NCBI GenBank assembly: GCA_964404065.1 | Contig: CAYOIP010000036.1 | Coordinates: 1 to 11,568, forward strand | Direction of reading: 5' to 3' | Source: UBA7396 sp964404065 | GTDB lineage: Bacteria; Patescibacteriota; Gracilibacteria; BD1-5; UBA6164 | DNA length: 11,568 nt | Shown: piece after piece, positions 1-7,451 of the stretch | Layout of the letters: every line of letters begins with the position of its first letter | Numbering within the stretch: position 1 is the stretch's first letter | Notes under the pieces: generated by a model | Databases searched by the model: none | What the model was told of the DNA's origin: nothing | The model's input: only the letters and a program-made list of their open reading frames with translations | Made by a program: the position numbers and the translations under genes

Positions 1-2429
1 GGAACAGTTATAGTTCAAGTTCAAGAAGTAAAATAATCTGTAGATTTTGTATAAACTGGAATAGTTCATCATAATTTATAAACTTCAAAATCAAGTTTTT
101 GTTTATTTCAAGAAGTATTATTTAGGCTTGCACTTAATATAATTCAATCACCTGATTGAAATTTACCAATCTTTTCTCATAGTTTCACTTCTTGTTTATC
201 TAAACCTGGACTTTGTATTTCTTGAGTTGGAAGTGTTGGTTTATTTACACTAGTTAATCCATCTTGATATAATTGCTCTATTTCTGTATCTGAAAGTGCA
301 AGGTTATAGATTCTTACATTGGAAATACTTCATTTAACATAAGCATTAACTCATTCAATATCTCTTCATATTTCTATTCAATTAGCTAGAGAATAACGGC
401 CATTTCACGTACTTACAACATTTACTCATATCCATATTCAATTAATATATCATGTCACATTATATCAATCATATTTTAAAATTAAATTATAGTAAGAATT
501 ATTCAATGTGGTATTATATGAAACAGCATTAGTTACTACATTTGGTCTATTCCTTAAAAATATAATTCTTTTTCAATTTAAATCATAAAATATATTATAT
601 CATGTTATAGTATTACTATTTCTTTGGGAAAATAAGCCTTGTACTCATTGTGTTGTATTAATTTCTGGTTTATACCAAACACTAGCCGTTATAGGTCATC
701 AGTTTATTCATAAATTTCAAACTGAAATATAACTACTACTTCCATTAAAGCTTGCAACTAATGTTCAATCTCATCTTCAGCTATCAACCCAAGTGACATT
801 ATAAGGAGTTCAATTATTTCAATTTCAAGAACTATCCAAAGCATTTCAGTTTAAATCCCATTTTCCAATAAGTCAATTTGTTGGAATACTCATTGTTGAA
901 AATTCTTTTTTTGAATTTTCTATTATATTTTGATATTCATCATAAGTATAAACTTGAACTCATTTTAAGTCTTCACTTGTAAAACTAAAACTATCGTCAT
1001 ACAAACTATTTCCATAAGTTTTTCATTCGTGGATAAAATACCCAGAATAATATTTAGTTTTACTAAAATCTATTTGAGTGTCTATAGTTCAAGATAATGT
1101 TATTCAACTTAAAGTATTATCTAATGATCAAGTATCACTCAAACTTCCAGAGTTCCCCTCGCCCACGGGGAGAGGGGCTAGGGGTGAGGGACTTTCTGGG
1201 AGAGAGATAAAATCTGTTTTTAAGTTATAATTATTCTTTACATTATTTAATATTTCATCATAAGTTAAACTAGAGTTATAAGCTAATTCTTTTGATATAA
1301 GTCAAGCAACAATTGGAGATGAAAATGAAGTTCAATTTTTTGTTGTGTAATTATTATTCAAATCTGTTGTATAAATATTTTCTCAAGGAGTATAAATATC
1401 TACTCAAGTTCCATAATTTGAAAAGCTAGACTTATTACCATTTATATCCGTAGATCAAATAACAATAGCATCCGAACATCAAGCAGGAACTATATTTGAA
1501 ACATCAGTACTAGTATTTCAAGCTGAAACTATTACAAAGGTTCAAGCTTTTTTAGCTTGAGTTATAGCTCTACAAACTTCTGAGATGCTCGGATCTCTGT
1601 TTCACCCAAAACTTAGGTTTAATACTTTTATATTATTTTTTACAGCATAATCAATAGCTTCAAGTGTGTCATAAGAAGTTCAAAGTCAGTCTTTATCAAG
1701 TACTTTTAGTGAAACTAAATCACTATTTGAATTTACTCAATATATTCATTTTCCATTAACTTCTGCTCATAAAACTCAGACTACTTGTGTTCCGTGTCAA
1801 TTATCGTCTAAACTTCAAGAATTATTATTTACAAAATCATATGATAAAGAGTTATCGTAATTATCTTTTAAATCATCTTGATTTGAATCAATTCAAGTAT
1901 CCAAAATTCAAACTTTGATTTTATCTTTTGTAGATAATTCTTCTTGGAAGCTCGGAGCTCATATTTTATCTAAATACCATAAACTACCAGTTTGTTCTCA
2001 AGTGAGATAATCATCTTTTTCAAAAATTTCTGGTTCTAAAACAGTTTCATCTCATAGTTTTTCAGGTAAAACTCAATTATCTATTCAAGTTAAATCGTTG
2101 GCCAATAGAGAATTTTTAGAAATTTTTAAACTATATACTCATTCTCAAATATCTTTTATCTTTATATTTGGATCTAGAAGTTTATAGCTGTCTTTTAATT
2201 CTTCTAAAGTTTTAGGAGATTTAATAACCAATTTATAATTATCTTTTTTACTCAAAGAATTTTTAACTTTTTTAAGTTTTTCTCAGGAAAACTTGGTTTT
2301 TAAATCAAATTCTTTTTTTGAATCTGATTTATTAGATTTTGCTAAAGTTATATCTGTTACTCAAATATTACTAAACAAAAAAATAGCTAGCAAAAAGCCA
2401 GTAAATATCTTTTTTATTTTTACATTCAT
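1..2429 (-). CDS. Secreted subtilisin-family (S8) serine protease with LamG-like domain, C-terminus beyond window
   Basis: Read with TGA as Gly, the frame is open from the ATG at 2429 to the window edge (809 residues visible, no TAA or TAG). Residues 1-30 form a signal peptide or anchor (MNVKIKKIFTGFLLAIFLF). Residues 31 to about 160 look like a propeptide ending in LWYLDKIGAP, typical of the start of a mature subtilisin. The S8 catalytic set is complete: Asp177 (ILDTGID), His212 (GHGTQVVGV), oxyanion Asn305 (SAGN) and Ser368 (GTSFSSP). Residues 413-426 (SPSPLAPLPVGEGN) are encoded by a GC-rich repeat and form a linker. A concanavalin/LamG-like domain covers about 517-725, with the usual opening (GLIGKWDLNGNALDSSGNG) and closing (VRIYNLALSDTEIEQLY) motifs. 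The remainder resembles a surface beta-domain. It probably digests or binds extracellular protein or glycan on a host or neighbouring cell; the substrate is inference. The other ATG at 2425 is followed by TAA, so 2429 is the start. Confidence 0.93.
1153..1190 (-). repeat. GC-rich palindromic repeat, copy 1 (inside protease gene)
   Basis: On the minus strand this reads CCCTCACCCCTA-G-CCCCTCTCC-loop-GAGGGGAA, forming a hairpin (CCCCTC/GAGGGG with an inner CCC/GGG after one mismatch). It matches the left half of the element at 11270-11361 in three blocks: 12 of 12 in the first, 9 of 9 in the second and 8 of 8 in the third. It stands out sharply from the AT-rich gene around it. Its length keeps the reading frame open and it encodes a Pro-rich linker after the protease domain. 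It looks like a dispersed REP/MITE-like element that inserted into, or was co-opted by, the coding sequence. Confidence 0.8.
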
Positions 2430-2440
2430 AAATAAAATTT

Positions 2441-2476
2441 AAAAAATAAAGTTGATAATTTTAAACTATCAACTTT
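2441..2476 (-). terminator. Terminator-like hairpin just before the protease start codon
   Basis: AAAGTTGATA and TATCAACTTT (2448-2457 and 2467-2476) form a perfect 10-bp stem with a 9-nt loop. On the minus strand it is followed by ATTTTTT (2447-2441). On the plus strand no T-run follows, so it is oriented as a minus-strand terminator. It ends only 12 nt before the protease ATG, leaving no room for a promoter in between. It may be an attenuator or operator for the protease, or may end stray antisense transcription. Confidence 0.55.
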
Positions 2477-2478
2477 GA

Positions 2479-2484
2479 ATTATA
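2479..2484 (-). promoter_or_regulatory. Possible -10 box for the protease gene
   Basis: A perfect TATAAT reads on the minus strand 50 nt upstream of the protease start. No good -35 box lies at the right distance, only AT-rich sequence. The predicted transcription start, near 2472, would fall within the adjacent hairpin, so the hairpin could act as an operator or the box could be chance in AT-rich DNA. Confidence 0.3.
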
Positions 2485-2549
2485 TTTATCAAATATTAAT
2501 TTTTTATTAATTTTTGAAAGATTTTTTTATTTTATGTTAAAAACTTTAT

Positions 2550-2577
2550 TTGAAAAAATCATAATTTCTTTTAAACT
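2550..2577 (+). promoter_or_regulatory. Putative promoter of the short-chain dehydrogenase gene
   Basis: TTGAAA (2550-2555), a 16-nt spacer and TAAACT (2572-2577) lie in the divergent spacer. A start near 2584 would leave a 20-nt leader before the ATG at 2604. The -35 is close to consensus and the -10 only moderate. Confidence 0.4.
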
Positions 2578-2603
2578 AAAAAAAATATCATTAAATTTTA
2601 TCT

Positions 2604-3218
2604 ATGAAATCCATACTAATTACCTGAACTACATCTTGAATATGAGGTTTTTTAGCAGAAAACTTAAAAAGTGAATTTGAAATAATTTGAGTCTGAAGAA
2701 GTGAAAATAATATAAACTGAATAAAATATATTTCTTGAGATTTACAAAATGAAGATTTTTTAAAAAAATTATCTTGAGAATTAAAAGAAATTGATTATTT
2801 AGTAATCAATGCTTGAGTTTGATATTTTGATAAATTTGAAAATATTTTATTAGAAGAGCATAAAGAAATAATAAACACTAATCTCATTTCTCCAATACTG
2901 CTTACTTCCCTACTTTTAGACAAAATAAAATCCTGAATAATTTTTATTTGAAGTGTATCAAGTAAAAAATCAGGGAAATTTGGTGCAAGTTACTGTGCAA
3001 GTAAATTTTGACTTAGATGATTTGCAATGAATTTAAAAAATGAACTTTCAAATTTAAAAGTTCATTTAATTAATCCAAAGGTAGTTAAGACAAATTTTCA
3101 TGATAAATCAAAAATAGAAATTCTATGAAAATATGAGGAAACAAAAATTGAAGATATTTTAAAAGTTGTAAAAGAAATTCTTAATTGAAAAGAAAAAAGA
3201 TTTGAGATTGATTTATAG
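2604..3218 (+). CDS. Short-chain dehydrogenase/reductase (SDR), about 204 aa
   Basis: A classical but compact SDR, with a Rossmann fold that reduces or oxidises a small carbonyl or alcohol using NAD(P)(H) in the cytosol. The cofactor loop is T7-G-T-T-S-G-I-G14, with Gly8, Gly12 and Gly14 all encoded by TGA. The N69-A-G71 motif follows strand 4. The catalytic set is Ser117, Tyr130 and Lys134 (SYCASK). Arg32 after strand 2 (GVGRS) suggests NADPH preference, which is inference. At 204 residues it is shorter than the usual 240-250 and lacks most of the C-terminal substrate loop. The substrate therefore cannot be named. It is a single-gene unit, divergent from the protease and closed by the hairpin at 3233-3260. 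Confidence 0.93.
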
Positions 3219-3232
3219 TTTAAAAAATGAAT

Positions 3233-3260
3233 AAGGCCCGACACGAGTCGGGCCTTTTAT
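3233..3260. terminator. Strong bidirectional intrinsic terminator
   Basis: AAGGCCCGAC (3233-3242), loop ACGA and GTCGGGCCTT (3247-3256) form a perfect 10-bp GC-rich stem. On the plus strand it is followed by TTTTAT and ends the dehydrogenase gene 14 nt past its stop codon. On the minus strand it is followed by TTATTCATTTTTT and would end the non-coding RNA transcribed from near 3608. Confidence 0.88.
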
Positions 3261-3608
3261 CCCCAGTCAAGGAGTTTTAGTTGAGGACAGGAACATCAAG
3301 GATAATTTCTCGTGGCAAGAATGAAAATTGCCCGACATCCTATATAGTCAAGATAATAGCGGATATCCTTACCACATTACTTATGCATTGCACATAAGCC
3401 AGCTACTATCTTTCCTCATTACTTCGCTAAATTGTTAAAGAACAAAGGTTTTTTTAAATCTTAATCCTCCATGACAATTAGTGAATTTGTTTTTGCCTTT
3501 TAAGGATGTATGCAAGAACTCCTGCATTTAAAGGTTTTTCGACTTTAAAAATTCAAAGCCTATTACCAACAGTGCGCTTGGAGTATGAACATAACCTCGA
3601 CCAAAGCT
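3233..3608 (-). ncRNA. Candidate structured non-coding RNA of unknown family, about 375 nt
   Basis: No sensible reading frame exists here under TGA=Gly, yet the base composition is clearly richer in G and C than the neighbouring spacers. A minus-strand promoter (3614-3641) and a strong terminator (3233-3256) bracket it. Local helices include GATAGTAGC/GCTATTATC (3402-3410 with 3352-3360, nine pairs) enclosing CTTATG/CATAAG (3393-3398 with 3380-3385). Others are ATGCAGG/CTTGCAT (3521-3527 with 3510-3516), GGCAA/TTGCC (3328-3332 with 3314-3318) and TTATCC/GGATAA (3300-3305 with 3257-3262). A 5' stem GCTTTGG/CCAAGC joins 3601-3607 with 3576-3581. It also contains a boxA-like TGTTCTTTAACAAT. I looked for RNase P, tmRNA, SRP and 6S hallmarks and found none complete. 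The strand is inferred from the promoter and terminator; the function is unknown. Confidence 0.6.
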
Positions 3609-3613
3609 AGCAC

Positions 3614-3641
3614 TTTATAATAATTATTTTTTATAAGTCAA
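3614..3641 (-). promoter_or_regulatory. Sigma70-type promoter for the non-coding RNA
   Basis: On the minus strand TTGACT (3641-3636), a 16-nt spacer and TATAAA (3619-3614) make a near-consensus promoter. It predicts a start near 3608, exactly where the GC-richer, hairpin-rich segment begins. Confidence 0.65.
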
Positions 3642-3657
3642 AACTTTTTTAAAAAAT

Positions 3658-3685
3658 TTGTAAAAAACTCTTTTTTTTATATACT
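3658..3685 (+). promoter_or_regulatory. Promoter of the trhP-like gene
   Basis: TTGTAA (3658-3663), a 16-nt spacer and TATACT (3680-3685) predict a start near 3692 and a leader of about 37 nt. The leader can form a small AACTAT/ATAGTT hairpin. No Shine-Dalgarno sequence is present before the ATG at 3729. Confidence 0.55.
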
Positions 3686-3728
3686 CTGACAACTATCTTG
3701 GAAATAGTTTATTTATTAAAAATTATTT

Positions 3729-5087
3729 ATGACAAAATTAGAATTACTCATGCCAGCGGGCGACATGGAAAAACTGAAATTCGCTTATGCATATTGAGCA
3801 GATGCTTGTTATGTTTGAGCACCAATGTTTTCACTCCGCGCTAGAACAAATGCCTTTACTATGGAAACTTTAGCTGAGGCTGTGGAATATGCTCACAATT
3901 TATGAAAAAAAATATATTTTACTGCAAATATTTACGCACACAATCTAAAAATCAAGCCATTTATGGCGCAATTCAAAAAAATGTTCGATATGAAACCAGA
4001 TGCTTTTATCATGGCTGATCCTGGGCTTATAAATATTGTTAGAAAAGAATTTCCGGACGCAATAATTCACCTATCAGTTCAAGCAAATAATACAAATTGG
4101 GCTCAAGCACAATTTTGGCAAGAAATCTGAATAAAAAGAATTATTTTATCACGTGAAATTTCGATTAAAGAAATGAAAGAAATTAAGCAAGCAGTTCCTG
4201 AAATGGAACTAGAAGCTTTTGTTCACTGAGCTATTTGTATGGCTTATTCTGGAAGATGTTTGATATCAAATTATCTATCAGCTCGTGATCCAAATCAATG
4301 AACTTGTAGTCATAGTTGTAGATGGGAATATAAAGTATTTAAAGATGGAAAATCTGAGGAAGAATTAGAAACTGTAACTTGAAGACCTGAAGAATATGAA
4401 GAATTAACTGGAAATTTTTACCTAGAAGAAAAAGAAAGACCTGGTGATCTCATGGAAATAGATGAAGATCAATATTGAACTTACTTAATGAACTCAAGAG
4501 ATCTTTGTGCAATAGATTATATTCAGGAGCTAAAAGATGCTTGAATTATTTCTTTTAAAGTAGAATGAAGAAATAAGACAGTAAATTATATAGCTTCTGT
4601 TGGACTTGCATATAGAGAAGCTATAACAGCAGTAGAAAAAGGTGAAAAATATGATGTAGAAAAACTATCTTCTGAGCTTTTCTCAATTGCTAATAGATGA
4701 TATATTCCATGATTTTTAGCTGGGAATCCATGAATGAATGCACAATATTATGAAAGAAATGGTTGATTTCAAACAAAAGTTTTTCTTTGAATTATTAGAA
4801 ACTTTGATGAGAAAAATAAATTAGCTCGTATAGAAGTAAAAAATAGATTTGATTTGTGAGATAGTATTGAAATAGTGACTCCTGCGTGAACTTTTAAATC
4901 TAAAGTTGAAACTATTAAAAAGATTACAACTGCAAATAATTCAACTGGAAGACCTGGGTTTAGACCAGAAATATATGATGAGAAATTATCAGAAGACGCT
5001 ACTTCAGCTCATGGATGAGGCTATGAAGTTTGGATAAATATGGAAAAAGATTATGGAGAGTTTGCTCTCATAAGAAAAGATGTGTAA
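3729..5087 (+). CDS. trhP: U32-family tRNA U34 hydroxylase (TrhP/YegQ-like), 452 aa
   Basis: The protein is colinear with E. coli TrhP (YegQ) as I know it, through PAGDMEKLKFAYAYGADACY, FSLRARTNAF, DPGLI, HLSVQANNTNWA, LSREIS, GTYLMNSRDLCAI and the ANRGYIPGF region. TrhP makes 5-hydroxyuridine at the tRNA wobble base U34 using prephenate as oxygen source, the first step toward cmo5U; this is family knowledge. Four cysteines expected to hold an iron-sulfur cluster are present: Cys170 and Cys177 (CMAYSGRC), then Cys193 and Cys197 (CSHSCRW). Length and C-terminal beta-domain fit TrhP rather than the longer RlhA. Many glycines are TGA. It has its own promoter and terminator. The first few hundred bases are more GC-rich than the rest. 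Despite the 'peptidase U32' label, proteolysis is unlikely. Confidence 0.9.
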
Positions 5088-5093
5088 ATAAAT

Positions 5094-5121
5094 TTGACAA
5101 AGAGGTATTTTTAAATATAAG
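5094..5121 (+). promoter_or_regulatory. Promoter overlapping the trhP terminator
   Basis: A perfect TTGACA (5094-5099), a 16-nt spacer and TATAAG (5116-5121) lie across the trhP terminator hairpin. A start near 5128 would leave a leader of about 22 nt before the ATG at 5150. Confidence 0.65.
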
Positions 5122-5136
5122 TATCTCTTATTTTTT
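5100..5136 (+). terminator. Intrinsic terminator of trhP
   Basis: AAGAGGTA (5100-5107) pairs with TATCTCTT (5122-5129), eight pairs including one G-T, and a run of six T (5131-5136) follows. It lies 12 nt after the trhP stop codon and shares its bases with the promoter of the next gene. Confidence 0.65.
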
Positions 5137-5149
5137 AATTATTAAAATT

Positions 5150-5644
5150 ATGAACTTTTACGATGAAGTTAGACTTTGAATTGCTAGTGCTGAAAAATTG
5201 GCAACAAAAAATTATGAAGAACATCCTCATGAAGTTTTACTTGATTATTTTAAAAGTGAATCAAAAAAAGTACTTTGATTAACTGAAGAAGATATAGTTA
5301 ATATCACTCAAGCAAATACTATATATGCTGTTTTAAATCTTTTAAATGAACAAAAACAACAAGATTTGAGAATGATTTTAGAATGAAATCCTGAATCTGC
5401 ATTTTTAAGATTTATGTGACAAATATCACAAAATAAAGCCATATATTTAGAAAAAGCATTAGAAAGTGATAAAAACTTTTGATTACCACCAAACTTAGAA
5501 AGCTTAGTTGATTTATTCACAACTTTATGAGAAAATGACAGAATAATACTTTTAACTAAATTTTTTTATACTTTAACTGAAGAAGATAGAGCTAAATTTA
5601 TAACATTGGTTGAAGCTGAAGAAAGTGAAAAAGAAATAAGATAA
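5150..5644 (+). CDS. Uncharacterised helical protein, 164 aa
   Basis: I do not recognise a family. The frame from ATG 5150 to TAA 5642-5644 is clean under TGA=Gly, has its own strong promoter and is followed by a good terminator, so it is a real gene. The protein begins MNFYDEVRLGIASAEKLATK and appears almost entirely alpha-helical, rich in Glu, Lys, Leu and Asn, with no signal peptide, membrane segment or cysteines. It has several acidic turns of the kind LTEED, one near residue 45 (GLTEEDIV) and one near 148 (TLTEEDRAKF), which could mean an internal repeat of a helical unit. It is probably a soluble cytosolic protein, perhaps specific to this lineage. Confidence 0.8.
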
Positions 5645-5668
5645 ATTAAAAAATATATTATAAAAAAT

Positions 5669-5708
5669 AAAACTCTAAATAGTCAAGTATTTAGAGTTTT
5701 ATTTTTTT
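5669..5708 (+). terminator. Intrinsic terminator after the 164-aa gene
   Basis: AAACTCTAAATA (5670-5681), loop GTCAAG and TATTTAGAGTTT (5688-5699) form a perfect stem of at least 12 bp. TTTTATTTTTTT follows. It separates the orphan gene from the SulP pair. Confidence 0.85.
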
Positions 5709-5734
5709 GATTTTAAAAGTTTTTGGACTATATT
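5707..5734 (+). promoter_or_regulatory. Putative promoter of the SulP operon
   Basis: TTGATT (5707-5712), a 16-nt spacer and TATATT (5729-5734) begin in the T-run of the preceding terminator. A start near 5741 gives a leader of about 23 nt before the ATG at 5764. Confidence 0.45.
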
Positions 5735-5763
5735 TCAGTTCTTAAAAAATTAACTTTTAAAAT

Positions 5764-7434
5764 ATGAAAAATAAATTTTTAACAAAATTTAAATCAAACT
5801 ACAAAGCATGACTTACCGTAGCTATGATAAATATTCCCCTATCCATTTCGCTAGCTGTAGCATCCTGAGCAACTCCGACTCAATGAATAATTACTTGAAT
5901 TTGGTGAGCAATAATTGCTTCAATATTTGCTTCAAGTAAATATAATATTTTCTGAGTAGCTTGAGCTCTTTCATCTATAATTTTAGCTTTTGTTTTAACT
6001 CACTGAACTACTTGAGCTGCATTATTACCAATTGTAACAATAATTAGTTGATTAATTATTTTAGTTGTTTATTTACTTAAAATAACAAAATATATTACTT
6101 TAATTCCTAGCTCAGTTTTACACTGATTTTTGATGTCAGTTGGTATAACAATTGCATTATCTCAGCTTTCTTGAGCATTATGATTAAATAACCCAATATT
6201 AAATATTCCAGTTCATAAAGAAATTTATCTAAATTTACTTGAAGTATTTAATAATTTTACTTCAATCAATATTTACTCATTTTTAGTATTTTCTGTTTGA
6301 CTTTGATTTTTAATTTTTTTAAAGAAAAAATACCCAAACTTCCCTGCTGTTATAAGTTTAACGATTATTTGAATAATTCTTTGAATATTAATAGAAAAAC
6401 AAATTTTGTCTTTTGATGTATTGTTACTTAGTGAAAAATTTCCAAATCTAACTTTTAAATTATTTGAATTTCCTTTTACATCATTACAAATAAATTCTAT
6501 AAATGAGGCTATTGAAGTAGTAAAAGATGTATTTTCTACATCACTAGTAATAGCTGTAATTGCTATACTTGAAACTATTATTTCAGCTAGAATTGCAGAA
6601 AAAATTACAAAACAAAAATTTAGCAAAGATAGAGAAGTTTTATGACTATCTATTTCAAATATATGAACTTGACTTTTATGATGACTTCCAGTAACTGCTG
6701 TTTTTATAAGAACAGCTTTAAATATTAAATCTTGAGCAAATAGTAGGACAGCTCAACTTTTAACTTGAATTTTCACTTTTTTAATTGCTGCTTTACTTTT
6801 CAATGGATTTTTCAAATATTTGCCTTTCCCAATAATTGCTGCAATACTTTTTAATATTGCTATTTGACTTATAGAATTAGAGCCACTTAAAAAAATGTTT
6901 AGTTTAGAAAAACAAGCTTTTTATATAACTATTTTAACTACAGTTATTTCAGTTGTAGAAGAACCGACTTATTGAATACTTTTCTGAACTACTATTGCTT
7001 TACTTATATTTGTAAAAAGAGTTTCAGCTTGAGATGCTTATGTATCAGTATTTAGAAATAAAGATTTTTTCAAAAAAATGAGTTTAGTAGAATATAATAA
7101 AATTCAAGAAAAAAATGATATAGTTGTATTAAATTTTGTAGGATGATTAAGTTATTTAAATGTTGAACCATTACTTGAAAGTATAAGTAAAATAAACTCA
7201 AAACAAACATTACTTATATCATTTTCTCATATGTGAGATTTAGATCTAGATGGGATAGAATGACTCGAAGAAATAGTAAAAACATTAACTAGTAATTGAG
7301 TAGATTTGTATTTTTCTTGAATTACAGATAAATCAAAAGAAATTATTGAAAAAAATCATTTTTATAAAGAATTAGAAAAAAAATGAAGAATTATGACTTC
7401 AACATCTTATGCTTTAAAAAATTTATTAAAATAA
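5764..7434 (+). CDS. SulP/SLC26-family anion transporter with STAS domain, first of tandem pair, 556 aa
   Basis: A polytopic inner-membrane anion carrier. The N-terminal SulP motif (AGLTVAMINIPLSISLAVAS) is followed by GVAGALSSII and the second half-repeat GLPVTAVFIRTALNIKSGA, then about a dozen hydrophobic segments up to residue 420. From about 446 there is a cytosolic STAS domain. At its usual phospho-acceptor site (D-S/T-S/T-G) it has D494-L-D496-G497, an acidic residue instead of Ser or Thr. SulP proteins move sulfate, bicarbonate, dicarboxylates or other anions; the AGALS type in place of the usual GP motif hints at a distinct subgroup, but I cannot name the substrate. It starts right behind a terminator and promoter and is 17 nt upstream of a second, divergent SulP, so the two are probably co-transcribed. 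Confidence 0.9.
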
Positions 7435-7451
7435 ATATTAACTTTTAACTT

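Noticed and set aside
3233..3608. RNase P RNA, suggested by GAGGAAAG and GGTAAG on the minus strand
   Set aside because: The GAGGAAAG lacks the following TCCGG, lies mid-transcript with only about 160 nt after it, and no ACAGAA-type 3' partner is present.
3233..3608. tmRNA, suggested by a short frame GCA AAA ACA AAT ending in TAA
   Set aside because: There is no tRNA-like end (no T-loop TTCGA with acceptor stem and CCA), and the tag would not end in the typical Ala-Leu-Ala-Ala.
3729..4030. Recent horizontal transfer of trhP based on the GC-richer 5' part
   Set aside because: The region already contains TGA glycine codons and the protein continues seamlessly; conserved sequence can explain the composition.
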